64,000 nt of DNA, taken from assembly GCF_001279525.1 (NCBI RefSeq), contig NZ_LGDY01000102.1, positions 1-64,000 of the forward strand, in the 5' to 3' direction. This stretch comes from Nocardia sp. NRRL S-836 (lineage in GTDB: Bacteria > Actinomycetota > Actinomycetes > Mycobacteriales > Pseudonocardiaceae). A program made the position numbers and the translations under genes. Under the pieces are notes generated by a model. The model searched no databases. It had not been told where the DNA came from and saw nothing but the letters and a program-made list of their open reading frames with translations. Below, one piece after another: positions 34,285-42,996 of this stretch (position 1 is the first letter of the stretch; each line of letters starts with the position of its first letter).

Positions 34285-35769
34285 ATGACGACACCCAGGA
34301 GAGCGCTTGCGGCTCGCCGGCAAGCTGCGGGTTACACCCAGGAGCGGTTGGCGGAGCTCCTGGAGGTCGGCATCGGCGCTGTCGGCCGCTGGGAACGCGG
34401 CGAGAACAGTCCAGGACCGCTCGTGCAGTTGCGACTAGCGAGAGCGCTCGGGCTGTCCGCTAAGGAACTGGCCGATATCCTGCTCGTGTCCGACCATGTC
34501 GATCCGAACCCGAATGCCTCTGGTCAGGATCGCGGGCAGTGGACCCTGGCTGAGTTTCCCGAGTCCCTCACCTCGACCGCGGGGCCGCCGCAGCGGTCTG
34601 CGGATCAGGTTGATCTGGATGATGCACCTGGTCCTGTGATCGCCGAAAACGTCCGTCGGAGCCAGGAGAAGTGGCTTCGGGTCCGTCGCGCTGTGGGCAC
34701 GCGAGGGCGTGAACTGGCCGAACTGGCCGCATGGCTGTACCCGGTGACCATGAGGGCGCCCGGCGGCCATGTGTTGACCGGCTCGGGCTGGCTACTGGAC
34801 ACACCCGTCGAGCTGGACTCGGTACGGCTGAAGTTCTCCGACACCGCGCGCCCGGTGCCGAAGCTGGAGCCTGTGGACCACGTTCTGCCGCTCACGGCTC
34901 GCGGTGAGCGCTATGCCGGCTACAGCCGCGCCGTTCGAGACCTCGTACGGCCCCGGCTGCTGGAGAACCGGCTCAGCTACCGGCTGTTGGGGGTGTCCCA
35001 GAGCGATGGACTCGAGCTCACCTTCGGGACCACCACCTTCTTCGAGGTGCTCGACTTCAGAGAATGTCTTGCTCACGAGTTCAAGGCTGCCTGGCTGGCA
35101 TCAGGTGGGTCGGTCCCGGACTGGAGCGCACTACCGCTGCGCTCGGCGATCAGCGACCCGTTCGACCCCGCTCGAATCTTGATGTCACCTGGCATCAGCA
35201 CTGTGACGATCCGCAGGGACCGGCGGGGAGAGCACCGGTTCATGATGCACCAGCGCGACGGCCGTGCCGTTGCCGACGGCGGCGGCATGTGCACCGTCAT
35301 GCCCGCTGGAGAATTCCAGCCCTCATCGCTCGCCGCGGCTGACGTTCACAACGACTTCTCCCTGTGGCGCAACATCATGCGGGAGTACTCCGAGGAGTTC
35401 CTCGGGAACCCCGAACATGACGGGGCCGGGCCCAGCTCCATCGACTACGCCGGGCAGGAGCCGTTCCGCTCCTTTGAGCAGGCTCGCGCAGACGGCCGGT
35501 TCCGGCTCTGGCACTACGGCTTGGCCATGAACGCTCTTACCCTGGGGGCTGGCCAATGCACCGTTGCCGTGGTCGATGACGAGATCTTCGACCGTTTGTT
35601 CACCGGCTTGGTGACGACCAACGATGAAGGACACGTCGTCGGTGAAGGCGGTCGGTCCGACATGCCCTTCACCGGCGAAGCGATCGACCGGCTCGAGCCG
35701 CGTCTGTCCGCCAGCTCTTTGACCTTGCTGCGCCTGGCGTGGCGTGATCGCCATCTCCTGCTCCACTGA
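34285..35769 (+). CDS. XRE-family regulator with Nudix-like C-terminal domain (module copy 2)
   Basis: A 494-residue protein. The HTH at residues 5-60 (AARRQAAGYTQERLAELLEV, GRWERGENSPGPLVQ) is paralogous to that at 28435. The C-terminal half is different. It includes GGGMCTVMPAGEFQPSS and later SLWRNIMREYSEEFLG, which resembles the Nudix box core (REUxEExG). Sugar-responsive NrtR-type regulators combine Nudix and DNA binding, but with a different HTH. Residues 130-330 (LYPVTMRAPGGHVLTGSGWL) are conserved-looking but unassigned. Catalytic activity of the Nudix-like part is uncertain. Confidence 0.75.
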   Translation: MTTPRRALAARRQAAGYTQERLAELLEVGIGAVGRWERGENSPGPLVQLRLARALGLSAKELADILLVSDHVDPNPNASGQDRGQWTLAEFPESLTSTAGPPQRSADQVDLDDAPGPVIAENVRRSQEKWLRVRRAVGTRGRELAELAAWLYPVTMRAPGGHVLTGSGWLLDTPVELDSVRLKFSDTARPVPKLEPVDHVLPLTARGERYAGYSRAVRDLVRPRLLENRLSYRLLGVSQSDGLELTFGTTTFFEVLDFRECLAHEFKAAWLASGGSVPDWSALPLRSAISDPFDPARILMSPGISTVTIRRDRRGEHRFMMHQRDGRAVADGGGMCTVMPAGEFQPSSLAAADVHNDFSLWRNIMREYSEEFLGNPEHDGAGPSSIDYAGQEPFRSFEQARADGRFRLWHYGLAMNALTLGAGQCTVAVVDDEIFDRLFTGLVTTNDEGHVVGEGGRSDMPFTGEAIDRLEPRLSASSLTLLRLAWRDRHLLLH

Positions 35770-35977
35770 GCAGCGTGAGGATGGCGGCACGGCATGTGCG
35801 ATGTGAGCCAGCGCGATGAAGGGATAGCATCAAAGGTGGTGAGGAGGCATGCGGGCAAAGCCCGACGGGGGTGAGCTGCCGGGCTGATGCTGGTGGCCCC
35901 TGAGTCCGTGTGCGTACTGGATCTGATGTGTTCATGCCGGCAGTGCAGAGTGGTGCCGGCGGCCTCGTCGGGAGCGC

Positions 35978-36949
35978 GTGCAGTGGGCCCCGGCTGAGTT
36001 GATCGAGTCCCTCACCCTGACCGTGAAGTCGTCGCGGCGGGTGGGCTGGGCCGAGGTCAAACAGGTCAAGTTGATGACGAGCGCTTTGGCTGCCAGCGAG
36101 AACCTCTACGGCGGAGGTATGGCCGGGGAAGCAGGGGCCGCACATCTGCGATGGGCCGGCCGTCTGCTGGGTGCCCGAGCCAGCACCGCTGTTGAAGCTG
36201 GCATGTTCGAAGCTGTCGGCAACCTCGCCGGCGTGGTGGCGTTCTCGGCTTTCGACGTTGGAGACCACGAGGCAGCCGCTCGATGCTTTCGCTTCGGTCT
36301 GTGGTGCTCCGAGCAAGGCGGCTCGTGGGAGCTGCGTGCCGCAATCCTCGCCGACATGGCACGCCAGGCGATTTATCTGGGGAATTGGGACGAGGCGTTG
36401 TCCCTGATCGAGTTCGCCCAGGTGCGAGCTGACCGGTTGACCGCCACCGCGCGTGCCATGATCGGTGTGGTCCGGGCTCGGTTGCTGGCGGTGCTGGGCC
36501 GTCACGGTGAAGCGCGAGCCGAAGTCGGCCGCGCGGACGCCTGCTTTGCCCAGCGCCAACCGGAGATCGACCCGCCCTGGCTGGTCTACTACGACGAGGC
36601 TGAGCACGCAGGCAGTAGCGCGCAGGCGCTGATTCCGCTCGCCGTAGCGGACAAACAGCCAGGGGATGCCGCCGAACGACTCGTCTCCGCGATTCGTGCG
36701 CACAGCGACGCCTATCCGCGCTCTCGGGCGTTTTCACGGGCGCGCCTGGCCACCTTGCACATGACGATCGGGGATCCGCGTGAAGCCGTTCTCCTCGGAC
36801 GGCAGGTCGTCGATGATGCCGCGATGTTGCACTCACGTCGGATGGACCAGGAGCTCGCGAAGCTGGTGCGAGCGAGTCGACAACACCGTGCGATACCCGA
36901 AGTGGCCGAGTTCTCGGCACTCGTGAAGTCCGGCACCACCGATGTCTGA
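35978..36949 (+). CDS. TPR-like sensor half of an XRE regulator, HTH missing
   Basis: A 323-residue frame from GTG 35978. It opens with QWAPAELIESLTLTV, equivalent to the segment just after the HTH in the regulator at 34285 (QWTLAEFPESLT). The rest is TPR-like: AGMFEAVGNLAGVVAFSAFD, AAARCFRFGLWCSEQGGSWE, ARLATLHMTIGDPREAV. No HTH is encoded upstream in 35770-35977. Its stop overlaps the start of the following kinase gene by eight bases, so it is translationally linked to it and may still be expressed. Confidence 0.6.
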   Translation: MQWAPAELIESLTLTVKSSRRVGWAEVKQVKLMTSALAASENLYGGGMAGEAGAAHLRWAGRLLGARASTAVEAGMFEAVGNLAGVVAFSAFDVGDHEAAARCFRFGLWCSEQGGSWELRAAILADMARQAIYLGNWDEALSLIEFAQVRADRLTATARAMIGVVRARLLAVLGRHGEARAEVGRADACFAQRQPEIDPPWLVYYDEAEHAGSSAQALIPLAVADKQPGDAAERLVSAIRAHSDAYPRSRAFSRARLATLHMTIGDPREAVLLGRQVVDDAAMLHSRRMDQELAKLVRASRQHRAIPEVAEFSALVKSGTTDV

Positions 36950-37850
36950 AGTGGACACGAGTCCGGCTCTGGCCGGAGACCCGCGTGATGTGCTGGCGGT
37001 GGCGGCCGAGAAAGCCGGGGTGCCCGCCGCGGAAGTGACCCTGATCCGTGACGGCGCGAACGTCATCTACGAGTTGACCGGCGGTGTCGTGGCTCGTGTG
37101 GGCCCTGCAGGCTCGACGCCGGCTGCCGCCCGGCAGATCCAGGCGTCGCGTTGGCTGGCTGATGCCGGGATCACGGTCGTCCGCGCCGTCGACGACATCG
37201 ACCAGCCGACGGTGGTGGGAACTCGACCCGTGACGTGGTGGGTACAGCTACCTGACCACCGCCACGCCACACCAGGGGAACTGGGCGCGGTTCTGAGGCG
37301 CCTGCACGCGCTGGACGTGCCGCAGTCGCCGTCGTTCGCCGTCGTCGACCCGTTCGAGGGACTGCACGAAGCGATCGACGGCGGTACCACCTTGCCGGAG
37401 GACGACCGAGCCTGGCTACGAAATCTCGTGAAGCGGTTGCACGGCGAGTACTCGGCGCTGGTTCCGGGCCTGTCTCGTTGCGTCATTCACGGGGATGCGT
37501 GGCAGGGCAACGTTGTCGTGCCCACGGCGGGTGGCGACCCCGTGCTGCTGGATCTCGACCACGTCGGAATCGGGCCTCGGGAGTGGGACCTGGTCTCCTT
37601 GGCCGTCGACCACACCGACTTCGCCCGGCTCACGGACTCGGACTACCGGGCTTTCGTGGACGCCTACGGCGGTTATGACATGACCGCGTGGTCTGGCTAC
37701 CGCACCCTGGCGACCATCAGAGAACTGCGCTGGACCGCCTTCGTCCTCGGCAAAGCCAAAACCAGCACGGAGGCAGCCGAACAGGTCCGGCATCGGGTGG
37801 CATGCCTGCGCGGCGAAATCGAACAGCCCTGGTCATGGTCGGCGTTCTGA
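36942..37850 (+). CDS. Aminoglycoside-phosphotransferase-family kinase
   Basis: A 302-residue APH/ChoK-like protein. The Brenner motif is CVIHGDAWQGNVVV (catalytic Asp in HGD) and the metal-binding motif is VLLDLDHVGIGPREWDL. The N-lobe has a reduced nucleotide loop (IRDGANVIYELTGGVVARVG). Start at ATG 36942 overlaps the upstream gene. A bias toward TPR/HTH neighbours suggests co-regulation with a signal-sensing protein. Substrate not predictable: antibiotic, sugar or choline-like. Confidence 0.85.
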   Translation: MSEVDTSPALAGDPRDVLAVAAEKAGVPAAEVTLIRDGANVIYELTGGVVARVGPAGSTPAAARQIQASRWLADAGITVVRAVDDIDQPTVVGTRPVTWWVQLPDHRHATPGELGAVLRRLHALDVPQSPSFAVVDPFEGLHEAIDGGTTLPEDDRAWLRNLVKRLHGEYSALVPGLSRCVIHGDAWQGNVVVPTAGGDPVLLDLDHVGIGPREWDLVSLAVDHTDFARLTDSDYRAFVDAYGGYDMTAWSGYRTLATIRELRWTAFVLGKAKTSTEAAEQVRHRVACLRGEIEQPWSWSAF

Positions 37851-38114
37851 GTCGCTCGGGTTGTTCCCCACTCCCCAGCAGTCTCCCCCCACGATAGGAA
37901 CCGGTACCGCTGCCGTGGATACCGAACCCGACACTCTGATCGCTTGCAGATGCGTCCTCGCGTCGCCGGTGTTGTCGGCGGCGATGACGAGCATGGCGCA
38001 CGCGTCGTTGAGAAGCGGTCCTCCCCATCGCGCCGATCCAGTTCATCCCTCCGATTCTACAGTGGATAGATGTGCTGTCTTTGTGTTCCGATGAGTAGGA
38101 GGCCTTCTACGGCA

Positions 38115-38466
38115 ACGGTTCGCTTCCCGCCGCGGTCACGCCGCGATCGGCGACAAAGGAGCCTCGCCCTGGCTGTTCCCCGGAGGACAACCCGGCCGCC
38201 CCATCAGCTCCTACCAACTCGGCCAACGACTCCGCCAACTCGGACTGCAGCCAGGACAAGCACGATCCACCGCCCTGTTCCAACTCGCCACGGACCTGCC
38301 CGCTGCCATCCTCGCCAAGATGCTCGGCATCCACATCACCGTCGCGGTCGCCTGGCAACGCGCCAGCAGCGGCGACTGGACGAGCTACGCGGCAGAAGTC
38401 AGCCACCGCAGCAACAGCCCGCAAGCAGCGTTCACGGATTCCATTGCTGATGCCTGCGATCGATAA
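38115..38466 (+). pseudogene. C-terminal fragment of a site-specific integrase-like protein
   Basis: The plus-strand frame ends at TAA 38464. It encodes HAAIGDKGASPWLFPGGQPG, RPISSYQLGQRLRQLGLQ, ATDLPAAILAKMLGIHI and WQRASSGDWTSYAAEVSHR. This matches the C-terminal region of a recombinase-like family common on actinobacterial elements (spacing like LxxxLGH of tyrosine recombinases, but the catalytic Tyr is absent). No start and no N-terminal part remain. Confidence 0.55.
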
Positions 38467-38508
38467 GCTCTGGCGATAAGTCCTGCCAACCGCACGCTGA
38501 GCGCAGAC

Positions 38509-39099
38509 GTGATCGCGGCACTGACATACTGGCCAAGCGCCATTGTCCCTGGCCAGAATTTCCCGCCGAAGCCGGTAGATCTCACCGCCCTGGTCCCCTT
38601 CTTCAACGATATGTTGCAGGACCTTCCGTGGTGGAATCGCGACTGGAAAGTCGCCCACATCGAGCCCGGCATCCCCTTGGAGATCGCAGGCGATCACGAT
38701 CGCTCCAACACCAGGTTCACCGAGGTATCCGTGCCAGGCACCGTCAGCTCCGACAGCGGTGACACCTTGCCGTTCGTCGCGAAGGTCAGGTTTGAGAGCG
38801 ACCAACTGATCCGATTCCAACCCAAGATCGGCGACATAGTTATCGGTCCCGCACAGGCACCCGCTGGCCAGCTGGAACCTCATCCGTTCGCAAAGGTGTT
38901 CACCAGGCTGATGAACCTGCGCGGCATCCCAGTCAAGGACATGGCAATGGACACCGCTCGATCGATGTCGACCATCCACATGCTTCGCAGCGGACGCCTG
39001 AACCCGCACCCGGTTCTCGCCAAGGAGATCGCTACGGTCCTGCACATGTCCCCCGAGGACATCACGGCAATCGCTGGACTCGACGATAACGTCAACTGA
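38509..39099 (+). CDS. HTH-containing regulatory protein of the integrase operon
   Basis: A 196-residue protein from GTG 38509. The C-terminal 70 residues are a Cro/C1-type HTH: FAKVFTRLMNLRGIPVKDMA, TARSMSTIHMLRSGRLNP, LAKEIATVLHMSPEDI. The N-terminal part (ALTYWPSAIVPGQNFPPKPV) is unassigned. Its stop overlaps the next start (TGATG), and the third gene overlaps again, so regulator, small protein and integrase form one translationally coupled operon. Confidence 0.7.
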   Translation: MIAALTYWPSAIVPGQNFPPKPVDLTALVPFFNDMLQDLPWWNRDWKVAHIEPGIPLEIAGDHDRSNTRFTEVSVPGTVSSDSGDTLPFVAKVRFESDQLIRFQPKIGDIVIGPAQAPAGQLEPHPFAKVFTRLMNLRGIPVKDMAMDTARSMSTIHMLRSGRLNPHPVLAKEIATVLHMSPEDITAIAGLDDNVN

Positions 39100-39329
39100 T
39101 GCGGAGAGCCCGAAACCCATGGTCCGTTGACTGCCAATCCGAGGCATTCAGACAGTTGCGATATCTGACCTCGCCAGAGCGGCTGCGCCTGGACCAGCTC
39201 GTCGATCATGTCCGCCAACACCACCAGCGGCGAGACGAACGCCGACCGACCGATGCGGCGCCGGCCGTCGGCTACGACTCGGCGGACCTGCGGGAGCTGT
39301 TCGGCTGGCAACCTGGGTTCCGCGGATGA
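39099..39329 (+). CDS. Small protein between regulator and integrase
   Basis: A 76-residue protein starting at ATG 39099 within the upstream stop and ending in the ATGA shared with the integrase start (39326). Text such as YLTSPERLRLDQLVDHVRQH suggests a helical protein. Overlap at both ends is the main support. It may be an accessory factor for recombination. Confidence 0.5.
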   Translation: MRRARNPWSVDCQSEAFRQLRYLTSPERLRLDQLVDHVRQHHQRRDERRPTDAAPAVGYDSADLRELFGWQPGFRG

Positions 39330-42300
39330 CCACGGCACCCGTGCAGAAGAAGCCAAGCAATCGACCATCACCAACAGCTCCTTCCAGCTCGACGACGGAC
39401 ACAACGCGCCGTGCGGACGCATGGCCGCAGACTCAGCTGCACGGCGACGAGCTCGCGCAACTGGCCTATGACCTGCCGGTCGGAGATCAGCACCCGGACA
39501 AGCGGCAGTCCCGCCGCAATGGAGTGACGCGGCTGCTGATGTGGCTGGAGTCCTGGCCGGGCGCGACCTGGCAGGCGCGATGGGAGGCCAGCGGCGCCGA
39601 ATCGTACGGCAAAGGCTGGCGTGACGCGGGCGTCGACGCGCTTGTCGCGGCGGAGGCAATGAGCCAGTTCAACGCCCGCAGGCTGTTTACGCTCGGCATG
39701 AGCTGCCTGATCAGCCTGCGCGTGCTGCGGCCCGGCTACGACTGGATGATCACCAACCACTTCTCCGACACCTACCGACACGTCCAGGCGGCGACCGACC
39801 CGGAGTTCTTCGCCGAGATCGACGCCACGGCGGAGCGAGACGGCGTCCGCGAACGCGTCCGAGTCGATGCGCTCAACCACCTCACCCGCGTCGTGATGCA
39901 TACCGGCCGTGGCCCCCGCGAGCTGACACCAGACGATCTGCACGAATGCCACGCCGCACTGCGCGCCTCTGGACGCAACGGCGACTCGGTCGGCCTGGCA
40001 TGGGACCTGTTGCGCTCGCACAACGTGTTCCCGCCCGGAACACCGACGATGCGTGCCGCTCGCCACCGCGGGCAGCTCAGCGTCGAGGACCTCGTCGACC
40101 GCCACGAGCTGCGTAGCGAACCGGTGCGGGCCTTGCTGATTCGCTACCTGCGCGAACGTGCTGCCGAGATGGACCACGTGTCTCTGCGTAGCCTCGTTGG
40201 CCTGCTCGCTGGTGTGTTCTGGAAGGACATCGAAGAGCACGACCCCGGCCTGGACATGATCGACCTCCCGCCAGAGGTCGCCGCCGCGTGGAAGGAACGG
40301 GCTGGATTCAAGCGCCGAAGCTCCAGCAAGGGGCAACCCCGCGCGGACCGGTACAGCGTCTTCTTCGCCGTTCGCGCGCTCTATCTCGACATCGCGCACT
40401 GGGTCTTTCGCTGCCCGATCCGCGACGAAGACGTCCGCGGCGCCATGAAGCACCAGCGGCAACGCCGCGCTCGCATGCACCAGCGCACCCGCACCCTCGC
40501 GCCGTTGCTGCCCGACCTCGTCACCAGTGTCGAGCGGCAGCTGGAACAGGTGGAGAAACTGCTCGCCGCGGCATCGGACGCGGCGGTCGGCGACGAATTC
40601 GGCGTCGACGGCACAAAGTTCCGCCGTGTCCAGGTTGCCGCCGACGCCCGCACAGGCAACCAGCGCGGAGCCTGCCGGGTACGCGTGGAACGCTGCGACA
40701 CAGGTGAGCACATCGACGTCGAGCGCGCCGAAGACGAAGCGTTCTGGACCTGGGCAGTCGTGGAAACCCTTCGGCACACCGGGATTCGGCACGAAGAGAT
40801 GCTGGAGCTGACTCACCTCGCGCTGACCACGCACACTCTGCCCGACACCGGCGAGGTCGTGCCGCTCTTGCAGATCGCACCGTCCAAACTCGACCAAGAG
40901 CGCGTGCTGCTGGTCGCCCCAGAGCTGGCCCACGTCCTCGCGCGCATCGTGTACCGGGTCCGCGCCGGCAACGAACGGGTTCCGCTGGTAGCGCGCTACG
41001 ACCCGTACGAGCGTGTGACCAGCGCGCCACTACCGCACCTGTTCCAGCGCCGCCATGGCGCCGAGATCCGCGTCATGAGCGCGGCGACTACCCACCGCCT
41101 GCTCAAGCTCGCCATCCAACGCGCCGAGCTGGTCGGCCCCGACGGAAACCTGCTCAGCTACACGCCACACGACTTCAGGCGGATCTTCGCCACTGAAGCC
41201 GTCTCCGCCGGTCTGCCGGTGCACATCGCCGCAAAACTGCTTGGACACAACGACCTGAACACGACCCAGACCTACGTCGCCGTCTACAACGACGACGTCC
41301 TGCGTCACCACCGCTCGTTCATCACACGCCGCCGAGCGCTGCGCCCTGGTGGCGAATACCGCGACCCGACAAGCCCAAGAATGGGCGGAGTTCGAACAGG
41401 TCTACAACCGACGGGCCCGGCGCAGCCGCGGTGGGCGGAACAAGCCCAACCCGCCGGAAATGTGGGTGTGGTCGCCCGAACCCGCCCACGAACCTCTGAT
41501 CCCCAAGTAGATGTTCGACGCGGTGAACGCCACCAGCGACCAGCGCAAGGGGTCGCGCGACGGCGCCGAGCCCAACACCCACCGCTACACCAAGCGCACG
41601 TACCTGTTTCGAAGTCGCGTGGTGCGCGACTGCGGCCGACGCATGATGGGGTACCGCCACAAGCTGAGATACACGTACTACCGCTGCTGGCCGACCAACA
41701 ACAACCGGGGCCGTCCCGACAAGCACGCCGGGCACCCCCGCACTGTCTACGTGCGCGAAGAAGCGATCATGACGGCGGTCGAGCACGCATACAGCGAGTT
41801 CCTCTTCCACCCAGGCCGGCGCACCCTGCTCACCCAGGACATCGACCAGGCCGAACAGCAGGCAAACCGACAGCGCTCCGACGAACGGGCCCGCCTACAG
41901 CGCCACGCCGCCGACCTGGCACGCCGACAGGACAACCTGCTCAGACAAGCCGAGAGCGCCGAACCCGACGACCCGTTTTCACCCTCGGGCTACGTCAGCG
42001 CTACAACGACCTGCAGACGGAACGACGTCTCGTTCTCGACCAAGTCGTCGAACTCGACACCCAGGACATCACACAGACCCGACGACCGGACGAGACCGAC
42101 CTGGATCTGCTGGACACACTCCCCCACCTGGCGCTCAACCTGCGCCGGGCACCGGAGGACCTGCAACGACGCCTGTACGAGCTGACCCAGCTGAAGATCG
42201 AGATTCACCACCAGACCCGCGAAGCCACCCTGGTGATCACATTGCCCGAAGACGACGTTCCTGCGGTCGCCGCCGCCGCGACCGCGCTACGGCAATCGGA

Positions 42301-42406
42301 CGATCCACCTCAGACGCACGTCATACCAGCAAACCCGCAGGTAGACGTCAGTGTGAATGCAGTTCGTGCCCCCGGTGCGACTCGAACGCACACTGGACGG
42401 ATTTGA
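39326..42406 (+). CDS. Tyrosine site-specific recombinase, C-terminus fused to foreign sequence
   Basis: A 1026-codon frame. Residues about 40-680 are a large actinobacterial tyrosine integrase. It carries the first catalytic Arg in RHTGIRHEEMLELTHL (about 485), HDFRRIFATEAV (His-x-x-Arg, about 615), LLGHNDLNTTQTYVAVY (His, then Tyr about 650) and KLDQERVLLVAPELA. All R-H-R-H-Y elements are visible. After GEYRDPTS (41365) the frame continues only by chance through a serine-recombinase remnant, so the natural C-terminal tail has been replaced. The catalytic domain is complete and may still work. It lies directly beside a tRNA-Leu remnant, the usual integration target. Confidence 0.8.
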   Translation: MTTAPVQKKPSNRPSPTAPSSSTTDTTRRADAWPQTQLHGDELAQLAYDLPVGDQHPDKRQSRRNGVTRLLMWLESWPGATWQARWEASGAESYGKGWRDAGVDALVAAEAMSQFNARRLFTLGMSCLISLRVLRPGYDWMITNHFSDTYRHVQAATDPEFFAEIDATAERDGVRERVRVDALNHLTRVVMHTGRGPRELTPDDLHECHAALRASGRNGDSVGLAWDLLRSHNVFPPGTPTMRAARHRGQLSVEDLVDRHELRSEPVRALLIRYLRERAAEMDHVSLRSLVGLLAGVFWKDIEEHDPGLDMIDLPPEVAAAWKERAGFKRRSSSKGQPRADRYSVFFAVRALYLDIAHWVFRCPIRDEDVRGAMKHQRQRRARMHQRTRTLAPLLPDLVTSVERQLEQVEKLLAAASDAAVGDEFGVDGTKFRRVQVAADARTGNQRGACRVRVERCDTGEHIDVERAEDEAFWTWAVVETLRHTGIRHEEMLELTHLALTTHTLPDTGEVVPLLQIAPSKLDQERVLLVAPELAHVLARIVYRVRAGNERVPLVARYDPYERVTSAPLPHLFQRRHGAEIRVMSAATTHRLLKLAIQRAELVGPDGNLLSYTPHDFRRIFATEAVSAGLPVHIAAKLLGHNDLNTTQTYVAVYNDDVLRHHRSFITRRRALRPGGEYRDPTSPRMGGVRTGLQPTGPAQPRWAEQAQPAGNVGVVARTRPRTSDPQVDVRRGERHQRPAQGVARRRRAQHPPLHQAHVPVSKSRGARLRPTHDGVPPQAEIHVLPLLADQQQPGPSRQARRAPPHCLRARRSDHDGGRARIQRVPLPPRPAHPAHPGHRPGRTAGKPTALRRTGPPTAPRRRPGTPTGQPAQTSRERRTRRPVFTLGLRQRYNDLQTERRLVLDQVVELDTQDITQTRRPDETDLDLLDTLPHLALNLRRAPEDLQRRLYELTQLKIEIHHQTREATLVITLPEDDVPAVAAAATALRQSDDPPQTHVIPANPQVDVSVNAVRAPGATRTHTGRI
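41365..42406 (+). pseudogene. Large serine recombinase, C-terminal remnant with a stop and a frameshift
   Basis: In the +1 frame relative to the integrase: QEWAEFEQVYNRRARRSRGG, NPPEMWVWSPEPAHEPLIPK, then TAG (41508-41510), then MFDAVNATSDQRKGSRDGAE. KRTYLFRSRVVRDCGRRMMG follows, the recombinase zinc-ribbon domain. Near the TTTT run at 41976 the homology moves into the integrase frame (FTLGLRQRYNDLQTERRLVL, PEDLQRRLYELTQLKIEIH). The catalytic Ser domain is absent. A GAG to TAG change and a small indel explain the disruptions. Confidence 0.8.
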
Positions 42407-42438
42407 GTCCGCCGCCTCCCCGGTTCGGCTGCTGGTGC
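42366..42438 (-). tRNA. Damaged tRNA-Leu (CAA anticodon), probably an attachment-site remnant
   Basis: The minus strand has a good T-arm (GTGCG TTCGAGT CGCAC) and a CGGGGGCAC 3' acceptor strand. The anticodon stem GCGGA/TCCGT holds a loop CTCAAA that is one base short. The 5' half does not form the acceptor stem: it reads GCACCAGCAGCC where GTGCCCCCG-like sequence is needed. The 3' half being intact and the 5' half altered is what remains when an element integrates into a tRNA gene. It abuts the recombinase genes and the start of the core-like region. Confidence 0.6.
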
Positions 42439-42555
42439 CGCGGCCTCCGGCCAGCACGCGGTACGTGGACGCGGAGTCCGACTCCCATCCACGCCTCACA
42501 GGCAACTTGTCGCAGAGCGCCTCGAACGCCCGTCACCGCCGCATAAGATCGGCCG

Positions 42556-42996
42556 GTGACCACGACGCCCGCCGAAGTCGTCCTGACCAGCCGTGGCTCG
42601 GCCAGGGTCCAGAAGGTGCTCGCCGGAGCCTCGATCATCGCCGCCGTGGCGGGCGGTGTCGCGTTCGCCCTGTCGGACCTGCCGTGGTGGGGCCTCGCCC
42701 TGTGCGAGCTGGGCATGCTCGTGGTCGTGCTGCTCATGATGGCGTTGTGGTCGTCGGCATCGGCGAACGCGCAGGAGACCACCGCCTTGCGCGCCACGGG
42801 CAGGACCGTGCTCGCCGACGTCCTGGACAGCGAGGCGCACGACGACGGCGAGTCGACCTCACACCGGCTGACCTTGTGGATCCCGCTGGGGGACAGTGGT
42901 TTCGAGGCGAGCCACTGGTGCCACCACTTCGACGGCCAGCAGCAGTTCCAGGTCCTCATCGACCCCGCCACCCGCACCTGGGGCGTCATGCACTAG
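42556..42996 (+). CDS. Small membrane protein
   Basis: A 146-residue protein with two transmembrane helices (VLAGASIIAAVAGGVAFAL and LALCELGMLVVVLLMMAL). A cytosolic or external beta-rich tail follows (GRTVLADVLDSEAHDDGEST, LWIPLGDSGFEAS). GTG 42556 start. Its stop overlaps the convergent LacI gene by 11 nt. Family unknown; the arrangement resembles small actinomycete proteins with a beta-rich tail after two TM helices. Confidence 0.75.
   Translation: MTTTPAEVVLTSRGSARVQKVLAGASIIAAVAGGVAFALSDLPWWGLALCELGMLVVVLLMMALWSSASANAQETTALRATGRTVLADVLDSEAHDDGESTSHRLTLWIPLGDSGFEASHWCHHFDGQQQFQVLIDPATRTWGVMH

Noticed and set aside
42366..42438. A functional tRNA-Leu
   Set aside because: The anticodon loop has six bases and the 5' acceptor strand does not pair; only the 3' half is intact.
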